Translations under genes and position numbers: made by a program | The notes under the pieces: generated by a model | The model's input: the letters and a program-made list of their open reading frames with translations, nothing else | What the model was told of the DNA's origin: nothing | Database searches by the model: none | Shown here: positions 1-12,069 of the stretch, piece by piece | Layout of the letters: each line of letters opens with the position of its first letter | Numbering within the stretch: the stretch's first letter is position 1 | Assembly (NCBI RefSeq): GCF_016907735.1 | Contig: NZ_JAFBCP010000001.1 | Coordinates: 2,346,105-2,410,104, forward strand | DNA: 64,000 nucleotides | Direction of reading: 5' to 3' | From: Brevibacterium paucivorans | GTDB lineage: Bacteria > Actinomycetota > Actinomycetes > Actinomycetales > Brevibacteriaceae

Positions 1-1
1 C

Positions 2-904
2 TCAGTGATCGAAGCGACCACCGAGGTGTCCTACGCAGTGCTCAAAGGCCAGCTCAACCGGATCAAACGCGAAGAGTTGGCGGCGCTCAAAGCTGACGGC
101 GTCGACTATGCCGAACGTATGGAGATCCTGGACGAAATCACCTACCCGCAACCCAACGGAGAGGTTCTTGAAGAAGCCTTTGACGCGTTCACCCACAACG
201 CGCCGTGGCTGCGCGAAATCGGCATCACCCCCAAGGCCGTGGTTGCCGACATGGTGGAACACTCGATGAACTTCTCCCAGTTCGTCAACTACTACGGGCT
301 AGCCCGCGTTGAAGGTGGGCTCCTGCGGTACCTCACGGACGTGTATCGCTCGCTCGTGCAGAACGTGCCCCACGACCTGCGCAATGAAGAACTCACGTCC
401 ATCATCGAATGGTTAGGTCCCACCGTGATGCGAGTGGATTCCTCGCTGGTGGAAGAGTGGGAAGCGCTCAAGAATGCCGGGGATGAGGCCGAGGTGTTAC
501 CCGCCTTGGATATGTCCCGCACGTTCTCATCTGACACCCAGGCGTTCACTCGCGCCGTGCGGAATGCCATGTTCCACCGGGTCATTCTGGCTGAGCGGGC
601 GGCATATGACGCGCTGGGAGACCTCGACGGAGAATCCGGCTGGACACAGAAGAAGTGGGAAGACGCAATCGAAGATTTCTACGACGAATACGGCGACCTG
701 GGCGTGAGCAACGACTCGCGCGGACCCAAGTTCTTCACGCTTCTCGACACAAACGATGAAGAATGGACGGTTCGTCAGATCCTTGACGACCCGGAAGGGG
801 ACATGGACTGGGCGATCACTGCGCGCGTGGATCTGCCCGCGAGTGACGAAGCCGGCGAGGTCGTTGTTGAGATCCTTGACGTAGGGCCGCTGACTGGGAG
901 CTGA
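2..904 (+). CDS. DEAD/DEAH-box helicase with DUF3516, C-terminal part (partial)
   Basis: The reading frame is open from the window edge, so only the last 300 residues are seen. They contain no helicase motifs. They match, from memory, the DUF3516 region that follows the helicase core in actinobacterial DEAD/DEAH-box proteins, including the closing acidic strand around [17 protein letters not shown]. In these proteins an N-terminal RecA-like pair hydrolyses ATP to move on nucleic acid, and DUF3516 itself has no defined role. The in-frame GTG at position 5 is probably an internal codon, because the homology does not begin there. uvrA follows after 84 bases with its own promoter. The family assignment is fairly sure; the substrate (RNA or DNA) is not known. 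Confidence 0.75.
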   Translation, partial: SVIEATTEVSYAVLKGQLNRIKREELAALKADGVDYAERMEILDEITYPQPNGEVLEEAFDAFTHNAPWLREIGITPKAVVADMVEHSMNFSQFVNYYGLARVEGGLLRYLTDVYRSLVQNVPHDLRNEELTSIIEWLGPTVMRVDSSLVEEWEALKNAGDEAEVLPALDMSRTFSSDTQAFTRAVRNAMFHRVILAERAAYDALGDLDGESGWTQKKWEDAIEDFYDEYGDLGVSNDSRGPKFFTLLDTNDEEWTVRQILDDPEGDMDWAITARVDLPASDEAGEVVVEILDVGPLTGS

Positions 905-958
905 GGTGTTCTGCCTTGCAATTGAGGACTGAGGTTCGCACAGGTCAGGCATCTCACA

Positions 959-974
959 TCGAATATATATTCGA
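959..974. promoter_or_regulatory. LexA (SOS) box of uvrA
   Basis: TCGAATATATATTCGA is a perfect 16-base palindrome that matches the actinobacterial LexA consensus TCGAAC-N4-GTTCGA with T for C at the inner arm position on both sides. It lies where the -35 element would be relative to a TACACT -10 at 982-987, so LexA bound here would block polymerase. uvrA is a classical SOS gene, which supports the reading. Confidence 0.8.
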
Positions 975-981
975 AAGCGCA

Positions 982-987
982 TACACT
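982..987 (+). promoter_or_regulatory. -10 element of uvrA, leaderless arrangement
   Basis: TACACT lies 7 nt before a GTG at 995, the third codon of the annotated frame, and only 1 nt before the ATG at 989. No Shine-Dalgarno sequence is visible. If transcription starts the usual 6-7 nt downstream, the mRNA begins at GTG 995 and is leaderless. The ATG would then lie outside the message. Confidence 0.5.
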
Positions 988-988
988 A

Positions 989-3856
989 ATGAGCGTGAGT
1001 AAAGGCATTTCGCATCTGGATACATTGCTCGTCAAAGGCGCCCGCGCGCACAATCTCAAGAACGTCGACGTTTCGATTCCGCGTGATTCACTTGTCGTGT
1101 TCACGGGGCTTTCCGGCTCTGGAAAATCCTCGCTGGCGTTTGACACAATTTTCGCTGAAGGGCAGCGACGCTACGTCGAATCTCTGTCTTCGTATGCCCG
1201 CATGTTCTTGGGGCAGATGGACAAACCAGACGTCGATCTCATCGAAGGGCTGTCGCCAGCTGTTTCGATCGACCAGAAATCCACCTCACGCAACCCCCGG
1301 TCAACCGTGGGAACCATTACCGAGGTCTACGACTTCATGCGTCTGCTGTGGGCGCGTATCGGTAAGCCGCATTGCCCCACGTGTGGGGAAGCGATTACGC
1401 GACAGACCCCACAACAGATCGTTGACCAGCTCAGCGCCCTGCCGGAACGCACCAAGTTCATCGTGATGGCCCCCGTTGTGCGTCAGCGTAAAGGCGAGTT
1501 CACCGATCTGTTTCAACAGTTCCAACAAGCAGGGTTCTCACGTGCAGTTGTCGACGGAGAAACCGTCAGCCTGACCGAACCACCCACGCTCAAGAAGCAG
1601 TACAAACACGACATTTCCGTGGTTGTCGACCGCCTGATTGCCAAGGACGGCATTCACCAGCGGCTCACCGACTCTGTGGAAACCGCCCTTGCCACAGCAA
1701 ACGGCCGCGTTGACGTGGAACTGGTTGAAACAGGGGAGAAGCGCACGTATTCGGAACACCTCTCGTGCCCCAATGAACACCCGTTGACCACCGACGAAAT
1801 TGAGCCACGCACGTTCTCGTTCAACTCGCCTTTCGGAGCATGCCCCGTGTGCGACGGAATCGGAACGCGGCTGCACGTCGATCAGCAGCTTGTCGTCCCC
1901 AACGAAGACCTGAGCCTGGCACAAGGTGCGATCGCGCCCTGGAGCATGGGGAAGACGACAGCCAAATATTTCACTCGACTCTTGCAGGGACTTGCGGACG
2001 ACCTCGGCTTTTCCATGGACACCCCGTGGAAGGACCTGAGTAAGAAACACCGCACAGCGATTCTGGAAGGCAAGGACTACCAAGTCCACGTCAAGTACCG
2101 CAACCGGTTTGGGCGCGAACGCACGTACTCCACCGGTTTCGAAGGCGTTTTCGCCTACATTCTGCGCAAGCACCAAGAGACCGAGTCGGAACACTCGCGT
2201 GCCCGCTATGAGTCGTATATGCGCGAAGTTCCGTGTGCCGAATGCGACGGTACGCGACTCAAGCCGGAAGCACTTCACGTGCTGGTGGGCGGAAAGTCGA
2301 TTGCCGATGTCAGCGACATGCCACTGGACGAAGCTGCCCACTTCCTTACCAATCTGGACCTCGACGGACGCGACGCTCAGATCGCAGCGCAAGTGCTCAA
2401 GGAAATTGGCGCGCGTATGCGCTTCTTGCTCGACGTGGGGCTCGAATATCTGACCCTGCACCGCACGGCGGGCACCTTGTCCGGTGGCGAAGCGCAGCGT
2501 ATTCGCTTGGCTACCCAGATCGGTTCCGGTTTGGTGGGTGTCCTGTACGTGCTGGACGAACCGTCGATCGGGCTTCACCAGCGCGACAACCGTCGCCTCA
2601 TCGAAACCCTTCAGCGCTTGCGCGACATGGGCAACACGCTCATCGTGGTCGAACACGACGAAGAAACCATCGAGACCGCCGACTGGATCGTGGACATTGG
2701 TCCCGGCGCCGGGGAACACGGTGGTGAAGTCATTTACTCCGGTGACTACAAAGGACTTCTCAAAGAAAAGAAGTCCATCACCGGTGCGTACATGTCGGGA
2801 GCTAAGGCCATTGAGATCCCCCAGGATCGACGCCCGCGCGATCCCAAACGGACCGTCACGGTGGAAGGCGCACGTGCCAACAACCTGAAGAACGTCAAGG
2901 TCGACTTCCCACTGGGCGTTTTCACCGCTGTGACCGGTGTATCCGGTTCCGGTAAATCAACGCTGGTGAACGACATTCTGTACACCGTGATGGCCAACGA
3001 GCTCAACAACTCCAAACAGGTGCCCGGCCTGCACAAGCGAGTGACCGGCCTGGACAATCTGGACAAGGTCATTCACGTGGACCAGTCACCCATTGGGCGC
3101 ACCCCCAGGTCCAACCCAGCCACCTACACCGGCGTATTCGACCACGTGCGCAAACTGTTCGCGGAAACCGAAACCGCGCGCATCCGCGGATACCAACCAG
3201 GGCGCTTTTCGTTCAACGTCAAGGGTGGGCGCTGCGAAAACTGTAGCGGTGACGGAACCATCAAGATCGAAATGAACTTCCTCCCCGATGTCTACGTCCC
3301 GTGCGAAGTGTGTAAGGGTCAGCGCTACAACCGCGAAACCCTGGACGTGAAATTCAAAGGCAAGTCAATCGCTGACGTTCTGGACATGCCCATCGAAGAA
3401 GCCACCGAGTTCTTCTCGGCGGTCCCTGCCATTCACCGCCACCTGTCGACCCTTGTCGAAGTGGGGCTGGGGTACGTCCGTTTGGGGCAGCCTGCCACCA
3501 CGCTGTCTGGGGGAGAGGCGCAGCGCGTCAAGTTGGCGGCTGAGCTGCAAAAACGCTCCCGAGGTCGCACTGTCTACGTCCTCGACGAACCCACCACGGG
3601 TCTGCACTTCGAAGACATTCGCAAACTCTTGGGCGTTCTGCAGGGGCTGGTGAACAAGGGCAACACGGTCATTGTCATCGAACACAACCTGGATGTGATC
3701 GCGTCCGCGGACTACATCATCGACATGGGTCCGGAAGGCGGCCGAGGTGGTGGCACCGTGGTTGCCACCGGTACCCCAGAAGAGGTTGCTGGGGTAGAAG
3801 CCAGCCACACTGGACGGTTCCTTGCAAACATGCCGGCGATACGGGAACGCTTGTAG
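989..3856 (+). CDS. uvrA: Excinuclease ABC subunit A
   Basis: UvrA is the damage-recognition ATPase of nucleotide excision repair; a dimer scans DNA and loads UvrB. The 955 residues carry two ABC ATPase halves: Walker A GLSGSGKS at 40-47 and GVSGSGKST in the second half, with signatures [12 protein letters not shown] and [12 protein letters not shown]. Zinc-binding Cys pairs are present (CPTC, CPVC, and CENC with CEVC in the C-terminal zinc module). Length is normal for the family. The start could be ATG 989 or GTG 995; the promoter geometry favours 995. The stop codon shares one base with the uvrC start, so the two are translated from one message. A palindromic LexA box sits in the promoter. 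Confidence 0.97.
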   Translation: MSVSKGISHLDTLLVKGARAHNLKNVDVSIPRDSLVVFTGLSGSGKSSLAFDTIFAEGQRRYVESLSSYARMFLGQMDKPDVDLIEGLSPAVSIDQKSTSRNPRSTVGTITEVYDFMRLLWARIGKPHCPTCGEAITRQTPQQIVDQLSALPERTKFIVMAPVVRQRKGEFTDLFQQFQQAGFSRAVVDGETVSLTEPPTLKKQYKHDISVVVDRLIAKDGIHQRLTDSVETALATANGRVDVELVETGEKRTYSEHLSCPNEHPLTTDEIEPRTFSFNSPFGACPVCDGIGTRLHVDQQLVVPNEDLSLAQGAIAPWSMGKTTAKYFTRLLQGLADDLGFSMDTPWKDLSKKHRTAILEGKDYQVHVKYRNRFGRERTYSTGFEGVFAYILRKHQETESEHSRARYESYMREVPCAECDGTRLKPEALHVLVGGKSIADVSDMPLDEAAHFLTNLDLDGRDAQIAAQVLKEIGARMRFLLDVGLEYLTLHRTAGTLSGGEAQRIRLATQIGSGLVGVLYVLDEPSIGLHQRDNRRLIETLQRLRDMGNTLIVVEHDEETIETADWIVDIGPGAGEHGGEVIYSGDYKGLLKEKKSITGAYMSGAKAIEIPQDRRPRDPKRTVTVEGARANNLKNVKVDFPLGVFTAVTGVSGSGKSTLVNDILYTVMANELNNSKQVPGLHKRVTGLDNLDKVIHVDQSPIGRTPRSNPATYTGVFDHVRKLFAETETARIRGYQPGRFSFNVKGGRCENCSGDGTIKIEMNFLPDVYVPCEVCKGQRYNRETLDVKFKGKSIADVLDMPIEEATEFFSAVPAIHRHLSTLVEVGLGYVRLGQPATTLSGGEAQRVKLAAELQKRSRGRTVYVLDEPTTGLHFEDIRKLLGVLQGLVNKGNTVIVIEHNLDVIASADYIIDMGPEGGRGGGTVVATGTPEEVAGVEASHTGRFLANMPAIRERL

Positions 3857-5769
3857 TGGATCCACAGCTCTACCGGCCTAAAACCGGGGAGATCCCCACC
3901 GACCCCGGTGTTTACACGTTTCGCGATGCCGACGGGCGCGTGATCTACGTTGGCAAAGCGAAGAACCTGCGCAACAGGTTGAATTCGTACTTTGCCGACC
4001 CCGCGGGTCTGCACCCCCGCACGTTCACCATGGTTCACACGGCTGCCAGTGTGAACTGGACCGTGGTGAAAACCGAAGTCGAGGCCCTGCAACTCGAATG
4101 GACGTGGATCAACGAATTCAATCCACGGTTCAATGTGATGTTCCGGGACGACAAGTCCTACCCGTACTTGGCGATCACGGTGCGCGACGAGTACCCGCGC
4201 GTATTTGTTACGCGAGGCAAACGCAAGAAGGGCGTGAAGTACTTTGGCCCGTTTACCGCAGTGTGGGCCATCAGGGAGTCCCTAGATTTACTGCTGAAAG
4301 CATTCCCCGTGCGTACCTGCGCCAAAACGGTGTTCGACCGGGCCCAGCGTCAAGGACGTCCATGCCTGTTGGGATACATCGACAAGTGTTCCGCACCGTG
4401 CGTGGAGAAGATCGACAGAGACGAATATGCAGAACTGGTCAAAAGCGTCATCGAATTCATGTCAGGTAACTCCGGGAAATTCATCTCGGTTCGCAAGCAG
4501 GCCATGAAGGAAGCGTCCGCGAACCTCGACTTTGAAACTGCTGCACGTTTGCGCGATGAAATCGCAGCCTTAGAAACCGTGCTGAATAAGAACGCCGTGG
4601 TGCTCTCGCAGAACGCGGACGCCGACGTCTTTGGTCTCTACGCAGAAGAGCTGGAAGCCTCGGTGCAGGTGTTCCACATTCGCGGAGGACGCATCCGGGG
4701 CCAGCGTGGCTGGATCATTGAGCGCATGGAAGACAAGGCACCCGGTGAGCTCATCGAAGACGCGATCCGACAGGCATACACCGATGTGGACACTCACGCG
4801 ATCCCCACCGAGATTCTGACGAGCCACGAACCCACGGACAGTGAACTGTTAGGGGAGTGGCTCAGGTCAGTCCGTGGAGCCAAGATCGACATGCGCGTCC
4901 CTCAGCGCGGAGAAAAGAAAGCGGTCCTTGAAACCGCCGAACTCAACGCACACAAAGCACTTGCCCTGCACAAAACCCGTCGCGCCTCAGACCTCACCAC
5001 GCGCTCTCAAGCCTTGAACGAGATCCACGAGGCACTCGACCTCACAGAACCACCCCTACGCATCGAATGCATCGACAACTCCCACACGTCAGGCCAAAAC
5101 GTGGTGGGCTCGCTGGTGGTATTCGAAGACGGCCTGCCCAAAAAGAAGGACTACAAACGTTTTTCAGTGACCGGGGACGCCGCCCGGGATGACACCTCGG
5201 CGATGTACAACGTGGTCAGCCGGCGCTTCGAACGCTATCTGGAAAACATGGGCAAGGATGACTCCGGATTCGGATACCGCCCGTCCCTTCTCGTCGTCGA
5301 CGGGGCACTTCCGCAGGTCCACGCGGCCACGCAAGCCCTTCACGACCTCGGCATTCCCGACATCACCGTGGTGGGACTTGCGAAACGCTTAGAAGAAGTC
5401 TGGGTTCCCTGGGACGAATTCCCCGTCATTCTTCCGCGTAATTCGGAGGGCCTATTCATGCTTCAGCGCATTCGCGACGAAGCCCACCGATTTGCAATCA
5501 CGTACCACCGGCAAAAGCGTTCGGCATCCATGACGCGATCCGAACTCGACGCGATCGAGGGGCTCGGGGCTGCCAAACAAAAAGCCCTGCTCAAGCATTT
5601 TGGGTCACTCAAGAAGATCAAAGCCGCGTCCGTTGAAGAGCTGACGCAGGCACGCGGGATCGGCCCCCAGTTAGCTGACAAGATCCATGGTCACTTCACT
5701 CCAGCTCAACCAGATGAGCAAAATGCGGGTACGGTAGAAGAACCGACAGAAGGGCGTGCGCATGACTGA
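3856..5769 (+). CDS. uvrC: Excinuclease ABC subunit C
   Basis: UvrC makes both incisions flanking a lesion in complex with UvrB. The 637 residues show, in order, an N-terminal GIY-YIG nuclease domain ([17 protein letters not shown]) for the 3' cut, a UVR UvrB-binding motif around [15 protein letters not shown], an RNase H-like domain beginning [11 protein letters not shown] for the 5' cut, and a C-terminal helix-hairpin-helix pair ([28 protein letters not shown]). The GTG start overlaps the uvrA stop by one base, and the 3' end overlaps rapZ by 8. Being cotranscribed with uvrA it should share the SOS control. Confidence 0.97.
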   Translation: MDPQLYRPKTGEIPTDPGVYTFRDADGRVIYVGKAKNLRNRLNSYFADPAGLHPRTFTMVHTAASVNWTVVKTEVEALQLEWTWINEFNPRFNVMFRDDKSYPYLAITVRDEYPRVFVTRGKRKKGVKYFGPFTAVWAIRESLDLLLKAFPVRTCAKTVFDRAQRQGRPCLLGYIDKCSAPCVEKIDRDEYAELVKSVIEFMSGNSGKFISVRKQAMKEASANLDFETAARLRDEIAALETVLNKNAVVLSQNADADVFGLYAEELEASVQVFHIRGGRIRGQRGWIIERMEDKAPGELIEDAIRQAYTDVDTHAIPTEILTSHEPTDSELLGEWLRSVRGAKIDMRVPQRGEKKAVLETAELNAHKALALHKTRRASDLTTRSQALNEIHEALDLTEPPLRIECIDNSHTSGQNVVGSLVVFEDGLPKKKDYKRFSVTGDAARDDTSAMYNVVSRRFERYLENMGKDDSGFGYRPSLLVVDGALPQVHAATQALHDLGIPDITVVGLAKRLEEVWVPWDEFPVILPRNSEGLFMLQRIRDEAHRFAITYHRQKRSASMTRSELDAIEGLGAAKQKALLKHFGSLKKIKAASVEELTQARGIGPQLADKIHGHFTPAQPDEQNAGTVEEPTEGRAHD

Positions 5770-6655
5770 ACAGACCGGGCCGATCCTGGGTGGCGACTTC
5801 GAAGTTCTTGTTCTCACGGGAATGTCCGGGGCCGGGAGGTCCACGGCTGCCAACACGCTCGAAGACCTGGGGTGGTACGTCGTTGACAACCTGCCACCGC
5901 AGATGATCATTCCGCTGGTGGAACTGGTCGCCAGGGCCGACGGCAAACTCCCCAAGGTCGCGGTCGTCGCCGATGTGCGAAGCCGGTACACGTTTAGCGA
6001 GCTAGAAAACTCCTTGGCCGACTACCAGGACCAAGGTGTACGCATCAAAATCCTGTTCCTCGACGCCTCCGATGAAGTGCTCGTGAGGCGGTTCGAATCG
6101 GTGCGACGTCCCCACCCGTTGCAGGAAGACGGAACCCTCATTGACGGAATCGACGCGGAACGCGCGATGCTTTCAGAGATTCGTAACAAAGCCGACTACC
6201 GGGTCGACACCTCGGACCTCAACGTCCACCAGCTGGGTGCCGAGATCAAGCGAATTTTCGACACCGAGAACGTGTCTGCCCTGCGCATCACAGTCATGAG
6301 CTTCGGATTCAAATACGGGCTTCCAAAGGACGCAGACAACGTTGTTGACGTGCGTTTCTTGCCCAACCCGTACTGGATTCCTCACCTGCGTTCCATGACC
6401 GGAGAAGACGAAGCCGTGTCCAGCTATGTGCTGTCACAGCCGGGGGCGCTTTCCTTTGTCGACAGGTACTTGAGTACGCTTGACGTAATTATTCACGGCT
6501 ATCTGCGGGAACACCGTTCGTACGCAACCGTCGCTATCGGTTGTACGGGAGGGAAGCACCGCTCAGTAGCCATCACTGAACAACTCGCACGACGCTTAGC
6601 CGACCGCACCCAGGCACGCGTAACCGTGCGCCACCGAGACTTGGGGCGGGAATAA
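5762..6655 (+). CDS. rapZ: RapZ/YvcJ-family nucleotide-binding protein
   Basis: This is a P-loop protein of the RapZ/YvcJ family. In Escherichia coli RapZ is an RNA-binding adapter for GlmZ; in actinobacteria the role is less clear. Walker [10 protein letters not shown] lies near the N-terminus, and the conserved C-terminal motif TGGKHRSVA is present. I chose ATG 5762 (297 residues) over GTG 5756 because AGAAGG at 5748-5753 is correctly spaced only for the ATG. It overlaps uvrC by 8 nt and is directly followed by yvcK and whiA, the classic three-gene cluster of Gram-positive bacteria. Confidence 0.93.
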   Translation: MTEQTGPILGGDFEVLVLTGMSGAGRSTAANTLEDLGWYVVDNLPPQMIIPLVELVARADGKLPKVAVVADVRSRYTFSELENSLADYQDQGVRIKILFLDASDEVLVRRFESVRRPHPLQEDGTLIDGIDAERAMLSEIRNKADYRVDTSDLNVHQLGAEIKRIFDTENVSALRITVMSFGFKYGLPKDADNVVDVRFLPNPYWIPHLRSMTGEDEAVSSYVLSQPGALSFVDRYLSTLDVIIHGYLREHRSYATVAIGCTGGKHRSVAITEQLARRLADRTQARVTVRHRDLGRE

Positions 6656-7660
6656 ATGGAAATACCCACAACCGAACTACCTGTGTTTTTCTCCCGGTCA
6701 AAAATGGCCGGGCCTCGAGTGGTCGCATTTGGCGGTGGCCACGGACTCTACTCCGCGCTTCGAGCGTTCAGGTTACTGACTAAGAACCTCACCGCCGTTG
6801 TCACGGTTGCCGACGACGGCGGATCCTCCGGTCGTTTGCGCGAAGAGTTCGACGTGTTGCCACCCGGGGACTTACGCATGGCACTCGCCGCGCTGTGTGG
6901 CGACAGTGAATGGGGCCAAACCTGGCGCGACGTCATTCAGCACCGGTTCGTCTCCGACGGACCGCTCAATGACCACTCGGCAGGTAACCTGCTCATCACT
7001 GCACTGTGGCAACACTTGGGCGACCCGGTTGACGGCTTAGATTGGATGGCCCAGCTGGTGCGCGCTCAAGGGCGCGTCCTGCCCATGTCGAGTATCCCGC
7101 TCACCATTACCGCCGATGTCGACGACGGCTCTGGCAACCTCGAAAAGGTATCCGGGCAGTGCAACGTGGCAACCACCTCGGGAACGGTGAAACAGGTCCA
7201 CCTGGAACCCGACTCGCCGCCCGCCCGCCGGGAAACCCTAGAATCCGTCACCAACGCCGACGTGCTCAACCTGGGGCCGGGGTCCTGGTACACCTCGGTC
7301 ATGCCTCACATGCTGGTGCCCCAGCTACAGAAGGCGATCCGAGAGAGCGACGCGGTGCGAATCCTCACACTCAACCTGCCCGGAGATACGGACGAAGGGC
7401 GCGGAATGCACATGCGTGACTTCGTGCGAGTGCTCCACGAACACGCGCCTGATCTGCGCATTGACTACGTCCTCGTGGATGAAGAAGCAGGTAGCGGGCA
7501 GACCGGACTGGCGACCACCGCGTCGAACCTGTTTGGGGCTCGCACGTGGTTCGCGTCCGTGGAATCCAGCACCCCCGGCGTTCACGACAGCCTCAAACTG
7601 GCCGCGTGCTACCGTGACATTTTGTCCGATGCGGGGATTCCAACGAACGAGCAGTGGTAG
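6656..7660 (+). CDS. yvcK: YvcK/CofD-like gluconeogenesis factor
   Basis: A CofD-like Rossmann protein of the YvcK family, needed for growth on gluconeogenic carbon sources and for proper cell-wall synthesis in other bacteria. The nucleotide-sugar-binding start is clear ([15 protein letters not shown], followed by [16 protein letters not shown] and [12 protein letters not shown]). The 334 residues are a normal length. The ATG follows the rapZ stop with no gap, and the 3' end overlaps the extended whiA frame, although the likely whiA start lies 11 nt downstream of the yvcK stop. It is probably transcribed with rapZ and whiA. Confidence 0.93.
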   Translation: MEIPTTELPVFFSRSKMAGPRVVAFGGGHGLYSALRAFRLLTKNLTAVVTVADDGGSSGRLREEFDVLPPGDLRMALAALCGDSEWGQTWRDVIQHRFVSDGPLNDHSAGNLLITALWQHLGDPVDGLDWMAQLVRAQGRVLPMSSIPLTITADVDDGSGNLEKVSGQCNVATTSGTVKQVHLEPDSPPARRETLESVTNADVLNLGPGSWYTSVMPHMLVPQLQKAIRESDAVRILTLNLPGDTDEGRGMHMRDFVRVLHEHAPDLRIDYVLVDEEAGSGQTGLATTASNLFGARTWFASVESSTPGVHDSLKLAACYRDILSDAGIPTNEQW

Positions 7661-7671
7661 AAGGGAATGGC

Positions 7672-8655
7672 ATGGCTCTGACAGCACAAGTAAAGGATGA
7701 ACTTGCGCGTTTCGTCGAACCGCGGACCGCTGCACGTAAAGCGGAAGTGTCCTCGCTTCTGCGTTTTGCCTCTGCGCTGCACATCGTTGCGGGCTCCATC
7801 GTCGTCGAGGTTGAACTGGACACGGGTGCGGCTGCCCGGAAACTGCGCGCTGAAATTAAGGACCTGTACGGTCACGTTGCCGAAATCGTCGTGGTGAACG
7901 GTTCAGGGCTGAAAAAGGGTTCGCGCTTTATGGTGCGGGTTGCCACCGACGGTGTTGCGCTTGCTCGCCAGACCGGTCTCATCGACGGTCAGGGGCGCCC
8001 AGTGCGTGGCCTTCCAGCCGCTGTTGTCAACGGTTCTCTCTCCGATGCGAAGGCTGCGTGGCGGGGAGCGTTCTTGGCGCACGGTTCATTGACCGAACCG
8101 GGTCGGTCATCTGCCCTTGAAGTGACCAGTCCGGGACCCGAGGCGGCACTTGCGCTCGTGGGGGCGGCGCGCCGTTTGGGGATTTCTGCGAAAGCCCGCG
8201 AAGTACGCGGAGTGGACCGCGTGGTGATCCGCGACGGCGAAGCGATCGGAGCTCTCTTGACCTCGATGGGTGCCGAACAGACCCGCCTGGTGTGGGAGGA
8301 ACGTCGCTTGCGACGGGAAGTCCGCGCGACGGCCAACCGCCTGGCAAACTTCGACGATGCCAACCTGCGTAGGTCCGCGCGTGCTGCAGTGGCTGCCGGT
8401 GCCAGGGTGGAACGCGCTCTTGAGATCTTGGGGGACGAAGTGCCCGAACACCTCAAGTACGCGGGCAAACTCCGTTTGGAGCACAAGCAGGCGTCGCTGG
8501 AGGAACTGGGCCAGCTCGCTGAACCGCCCATGACCAAGGACGCGATCGCTGGGCGCATCCGCAGGCTCCTGGCAACGGCCGACAAAAAGGCTGCCGAACT
8601 CGGAATCCCCGACACCGAAGCTAATCTGACACCCGAAATGTTAGAAGACGTTTAA
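7672..8655 (+). CDS. whiA: Sporulation/division regulator WhiA
   Basis: WhiA has a LAGLIDADG-homing-endonuclease-like N-terminal domain that has lost nuclease activity and a C-terminal helix-turn-helix. In Streptomyces it works with WhiB to switch on division genes; in non-sporulating actinobacteria it is linked to division and envelope control. The protein begins [14 protein letters not shown] and ends in the HTH region ([21 protein letters not shown]). ATG 7672 (327 residues) is chosen because GAAGGG stands 6 nt upstream; the frame is open back to a GTG at 7654 inside yvcK. It is the last gene before the gap promoter. Confidence 0.95.
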   Translation: MALTAQVKDELARFVEPRTAARKAEVSSLLRFASALHIVAGSIVVEVELDTGAAARKLRAEIKDLYGHVAEIVVVNGSGLKKGSRFMVRVATDGVALARQTGLIDGQGRPVRGLPAAVVNGSLSDAKAAWRGAFLAHGSLTEPGRSSALEVTSPGPEAALALVGAARRLGISAKAREVRGVDRVVIRDGEAIGALLTSMGAEQTRLVWEERRLRREVRATANRLANFDDANLRRSARAAVAAGARVERALEILGDEVPEHLKYAGKLRLEHKQASLEELGQLAEPPMTKDAIAGRIRRLLATADKKAAELGIPDTEANLTPEMLEDV

Positions 8656-9738
<1,083 letters not shown>

Positions 9739-10959
9739 ATGAAAACTCTTGACAACCTCGGCGAATTTGCCGGCAAGCGCGTCTTGGTGCGCAGTGACCT
9801 GAACGTGCCTATGGACGGCGACACGATTACGGATGCGGGCCGCATCAAGGCGTCGGCTCCTACCATCCGTGATCTCGCCGAGGCGGGCGCCCGGGTGATG
9901 GTGATGGCTCACCTGGGGCGCCCCAAGGGTGAAGTGAAGCCAGAGTTTTCGCTGGCCCCTGTGGTTGGGGAGCTTGCAAAAGAAGTGGGACGCGAAGTGA
10001 AGTTCGCCTCTGACACCGTGGGTGAGGACGCGCGCGCCAAGGCTGAACAGCTCACCGACGGTGAGGTTTTGCTTCTCGAGAACCTGCGTTTCAACCCTGG
10101 TGAAACTTCCAAGGACGACGCTGAGCGCGATGAGTTCGCACAGCAGTTGGCCAGCCTGGCCGACGTGTTCGTGTCTGACGGCTTTGGTGTTGTTCACCGT
10201 AAGCAGGCCAGTGTGTACGACATTGCGCAGAAGCTCCCGCACTACGCAGGTGGTCTCGTTGAGGCCGAGGTGCGTGTGAGCCGCCAGCTTTTGGAAGACC
10301 CCCAGCGTCCGTACACGGTTGTTTTGGGCGGTTCGAAAGTGTCGGACAAGCTGGGCGTTATCGAATCCCTGCTTGAACGTGCGGACACCCTCATTATCGG
10401 TGGTGGCATGGTGTACACCTTCCTGAAGGCTCAGGGTAAGGGCGTTGGTGCGTCGTTGCTGGAAGAAGACCAGATCGACACGGTCAAGGGTTACCTCGAG
10501 ACCGCGCAGGACAAGGGCGTCACCATCATGTTGCCTACCGACATTGTGATGGCCGAAAAGTTCGCTGCTGATGCAGAGCACTGGACCGTGGGTGTCGACG
10601 AACTGGAAAACACTCCGGCTGGTGAGTCTGCACTTGGTTTGGACATTGGTCCCGAGAGCGCCAAGGCGTACGCGAAGACCATTGCCGAATCGAAGACCGT
10701 GTTCTGGAACGGCCCCATGGGTGTTTTCGAGTTCGAAGCGTTCGCAGCAGGAACCAAAGCTGTTGCCGAAGCCCTGTCAACCGCACACGGAGGAGTCGAC
10801 CAGGGTCGTCTCACCGTGGTTGGGGGAGGCGACTCCGCGGCCGCTGTTCGAGCACTTGGATTTGGCGACGACGACTTCGGTCACATTTCGACCGGCGGAG
10901 GCGCTAGTCTAGAATTCCTCGAAGGCAAAGAGCTTCCCGGACTGACCGTTCTGGACTAG
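9739..10959 (+). CDS. pgk: Phosphoglycerate kinase
   Basis: Transfers the acyl phosphate of 1,3-bisphosphoglycerate to ADP. The sequence has the N-terminal substrate motif [13 protein letters not shown], the AHLGRPKG loop, the basic patch around [14 protein letters not shown], and the C-terminal nucleotide-binding GGGDSAAAV. The 406 residues match the family. The ATG abuts the gap stop codon. tpiA follows after 26 nt that include its own ribosome-binding site. Confidence 0.97.
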   Translation: MKTLDNLGEFAGKRVLVRSDLNVPMDGDTITDAGRIKASAPTIRDLAEAGARVMVMAHLGRPKGEVKPEFSLAPVVGELAKEVGREVKFASDTVGEDARAKAEQLTDGEVLLLENLRFNPGETSKDDAERDEFAQQLASLADVFVSDGFGVVHRKQASVYDIAQKLPHYAGGLVEAEVRVSRQLLEDPQRPYTVVLGGSKVSDKLGVIESLLERADTLIIGGGMVYTFLKAQGKGVGASLLEEDQIDTVKGYLETAQDKGVTIMLPTDIVMAEKFAADAEHWTVGVDELENTPAGESALGLDIGPESAKAYAKTIAESKTVFWNGPMGVFEFEAFAAGTKAVAEALSTAHGGVDQGRLTVVGGGDSAAAVRALGFGDDDFGHISTGGGASLEFLEGKELPGLTVLD

Positions 10960-10985
10960 AACAGAACTCACACAGAGGAGACACC

Positions 10986-11765
10986 GTGACGAACCGCCTT
11001 CCGCTTTTGGCCGGAAACTGGAAGATGCACCACGACCACTTGGAAGCGATTTCCGTTGTCCAAAAATTGGCGTGGGCACTGCGCGACGCGAAGATCAGTG
11101 AAGACACAGCACAGGTAGCTGTTCTGGTGCCCTTCACCGACATCCGTTCCGTGCAGACCCTCATTCAAGGCGACAAGCTACCGCTGTCGTATGGGGCCCA
11201 GGATCTGTCCGAACATGCGGAAGGCGCTCACACGGGTGACATCAGCGGTCGCTTCCTGCAACAGCTCGGTTGCGACTTCGTCGTTGTGGGACACAGCGAA
11301 CGACGCAACGACCACCACGAAGACAACGCGTTGGTAGGACGCAAAGTGCGTGCAGCACTTGACCACGAACTCACACCCATTCTGTGTGTGGGCGAATCCC
11401 TGACTGAGCGCGAAAACGGCGACCACGTGTCGTTCACTCTTGAGCAGTGTGAGGAAGCCCTTGCCCAGATCGATGCTCCTGAAGAACTCGTGATTGCGTA
11501 TGAACCGGTGTGGGCTATTGGCACCGGCAAGACTGCCACGGCAAACGACGCGCATGAGATGGCGCAAGAAATCCGTGGGTGGTTGGCCCAGCGCTACGAC
11601 GCGTCCGTTGCCGAATCGACCCGGATTCTCTACGGCGGATCCGTGAAACCTGAAAACGTGGCTGAAATTATGCAGTCCGAACACGTCGACGGGGCCCTTG
11701 TGGGTGGCGCGAGCCTCGACCCCGACACTTTCGCGCGACTCATCGCAGCGTCGGTTCGCTTGTGA
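10986..11765 (+). CDS. tpiA: Triosephosphate isomerase
   Basis: Interconverts dihydroxyacetone phosphate and glyceraldehyde 3-phosphate. Family landmarks are the N-terminal NWKMH (catalytic Lys), GHSERR (catalytic His), AYEPVWAIGTGKTA (catalytic Glu and flexible loop), and the phosphate-binding YGGSVKPEN and GALVGGASL. The GTG start has AGAGGAG 5 nt upstream. The 259 residues are standard. Third gene of the glycolytic operon. Confidence 0.97.
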   Translation: MTNRLPLLAGNWKMHHDHLEAISVVQKLAWALRDAKISEDTAQVAVLVPFTDIRSVQTLIQGDKLPLSYGAQDLSEHAEGAHTGDISGRFLQQLGCDFVVVGHSERRNDHHEDNALVGRKVRAALDHELTPILCVGESLTERENGDHVSFTLEQCEEALAQIDAPEELVIAYEPVWAIGTGKTATANDAHEMAQEIRGWLAQRYDASVAESTRILYGGSVKPENVAEIMQSEHVDGALVGGASLDPDTFARLIAASVRL

Positions 11766-11790
11766 ACCGAACAGTGCTAAGGTAGGCGAC

Positions 11791-12036
11791 GTGGAAATTT
11801 TGACGTGGATTCTGACTGGCGTACTCATCCTTACCAGCTTCATCCTCATTGCCTTTGTCCTCTTGCACAAAGGTAAGGGTGGCGGAATGTCCGACATGTT
11901 CGGTGGAGGAATGAGCGCTAACCTGGGTTCGTCCGGGGTTGCCGAAAAGAACCTCAACATGTACACCACACTGATCGCAATCGTGTGGGCAGCTTCGATC
12001 GTACTGCTGGGCCTGATCGCCAGCTTCCAAGCCTAA
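11791..12036 (+). CDS. secG: Preprotein translocase subunit SecG
   Basis: SecG is the small accessory subunit of the SecYEG channel. The 81 residues have two membrane segments flanking the conserved glycine-rich loop HKGKGGGMSDMFGGG. GTG 11791 was chosen because AAGGTAGG lies 4 nt upstream and the protein begins directly with the first membrane helix; the frame is open to 11698 within tpiA. secG is commonly found after tpiA. Its last codons form the left arm of the terminator hairpin. Confidence 0.93.
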   Translation: MEILTWILTGVLILTSFILIAFVLLHKGKGGGMSDMFGGGMSANLGSSGVAEKNLNMYTTLIAIVWAASIVLLGLIASFQA

Positions 12037-12053
12037 GCAGGCTCGAAGCTGGC
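12019..12053. terminator. Bidirectional hairpin terminator between secG and pgi
   Basis: GCCAGCTTC (12019-12027) pairs with GAAGCTGGC (12045-12053), extended inside by AGCCT/AGGCT around the loop AAGC. The left arm is the end of the secG coding sequence, stop codon included. No U-tract follows, but the hairpin sits between convergent operons and can serve both directions. Confidence 0.6.
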
Positions 12054-12069
12054 TAGACCGCTAGTTAGC

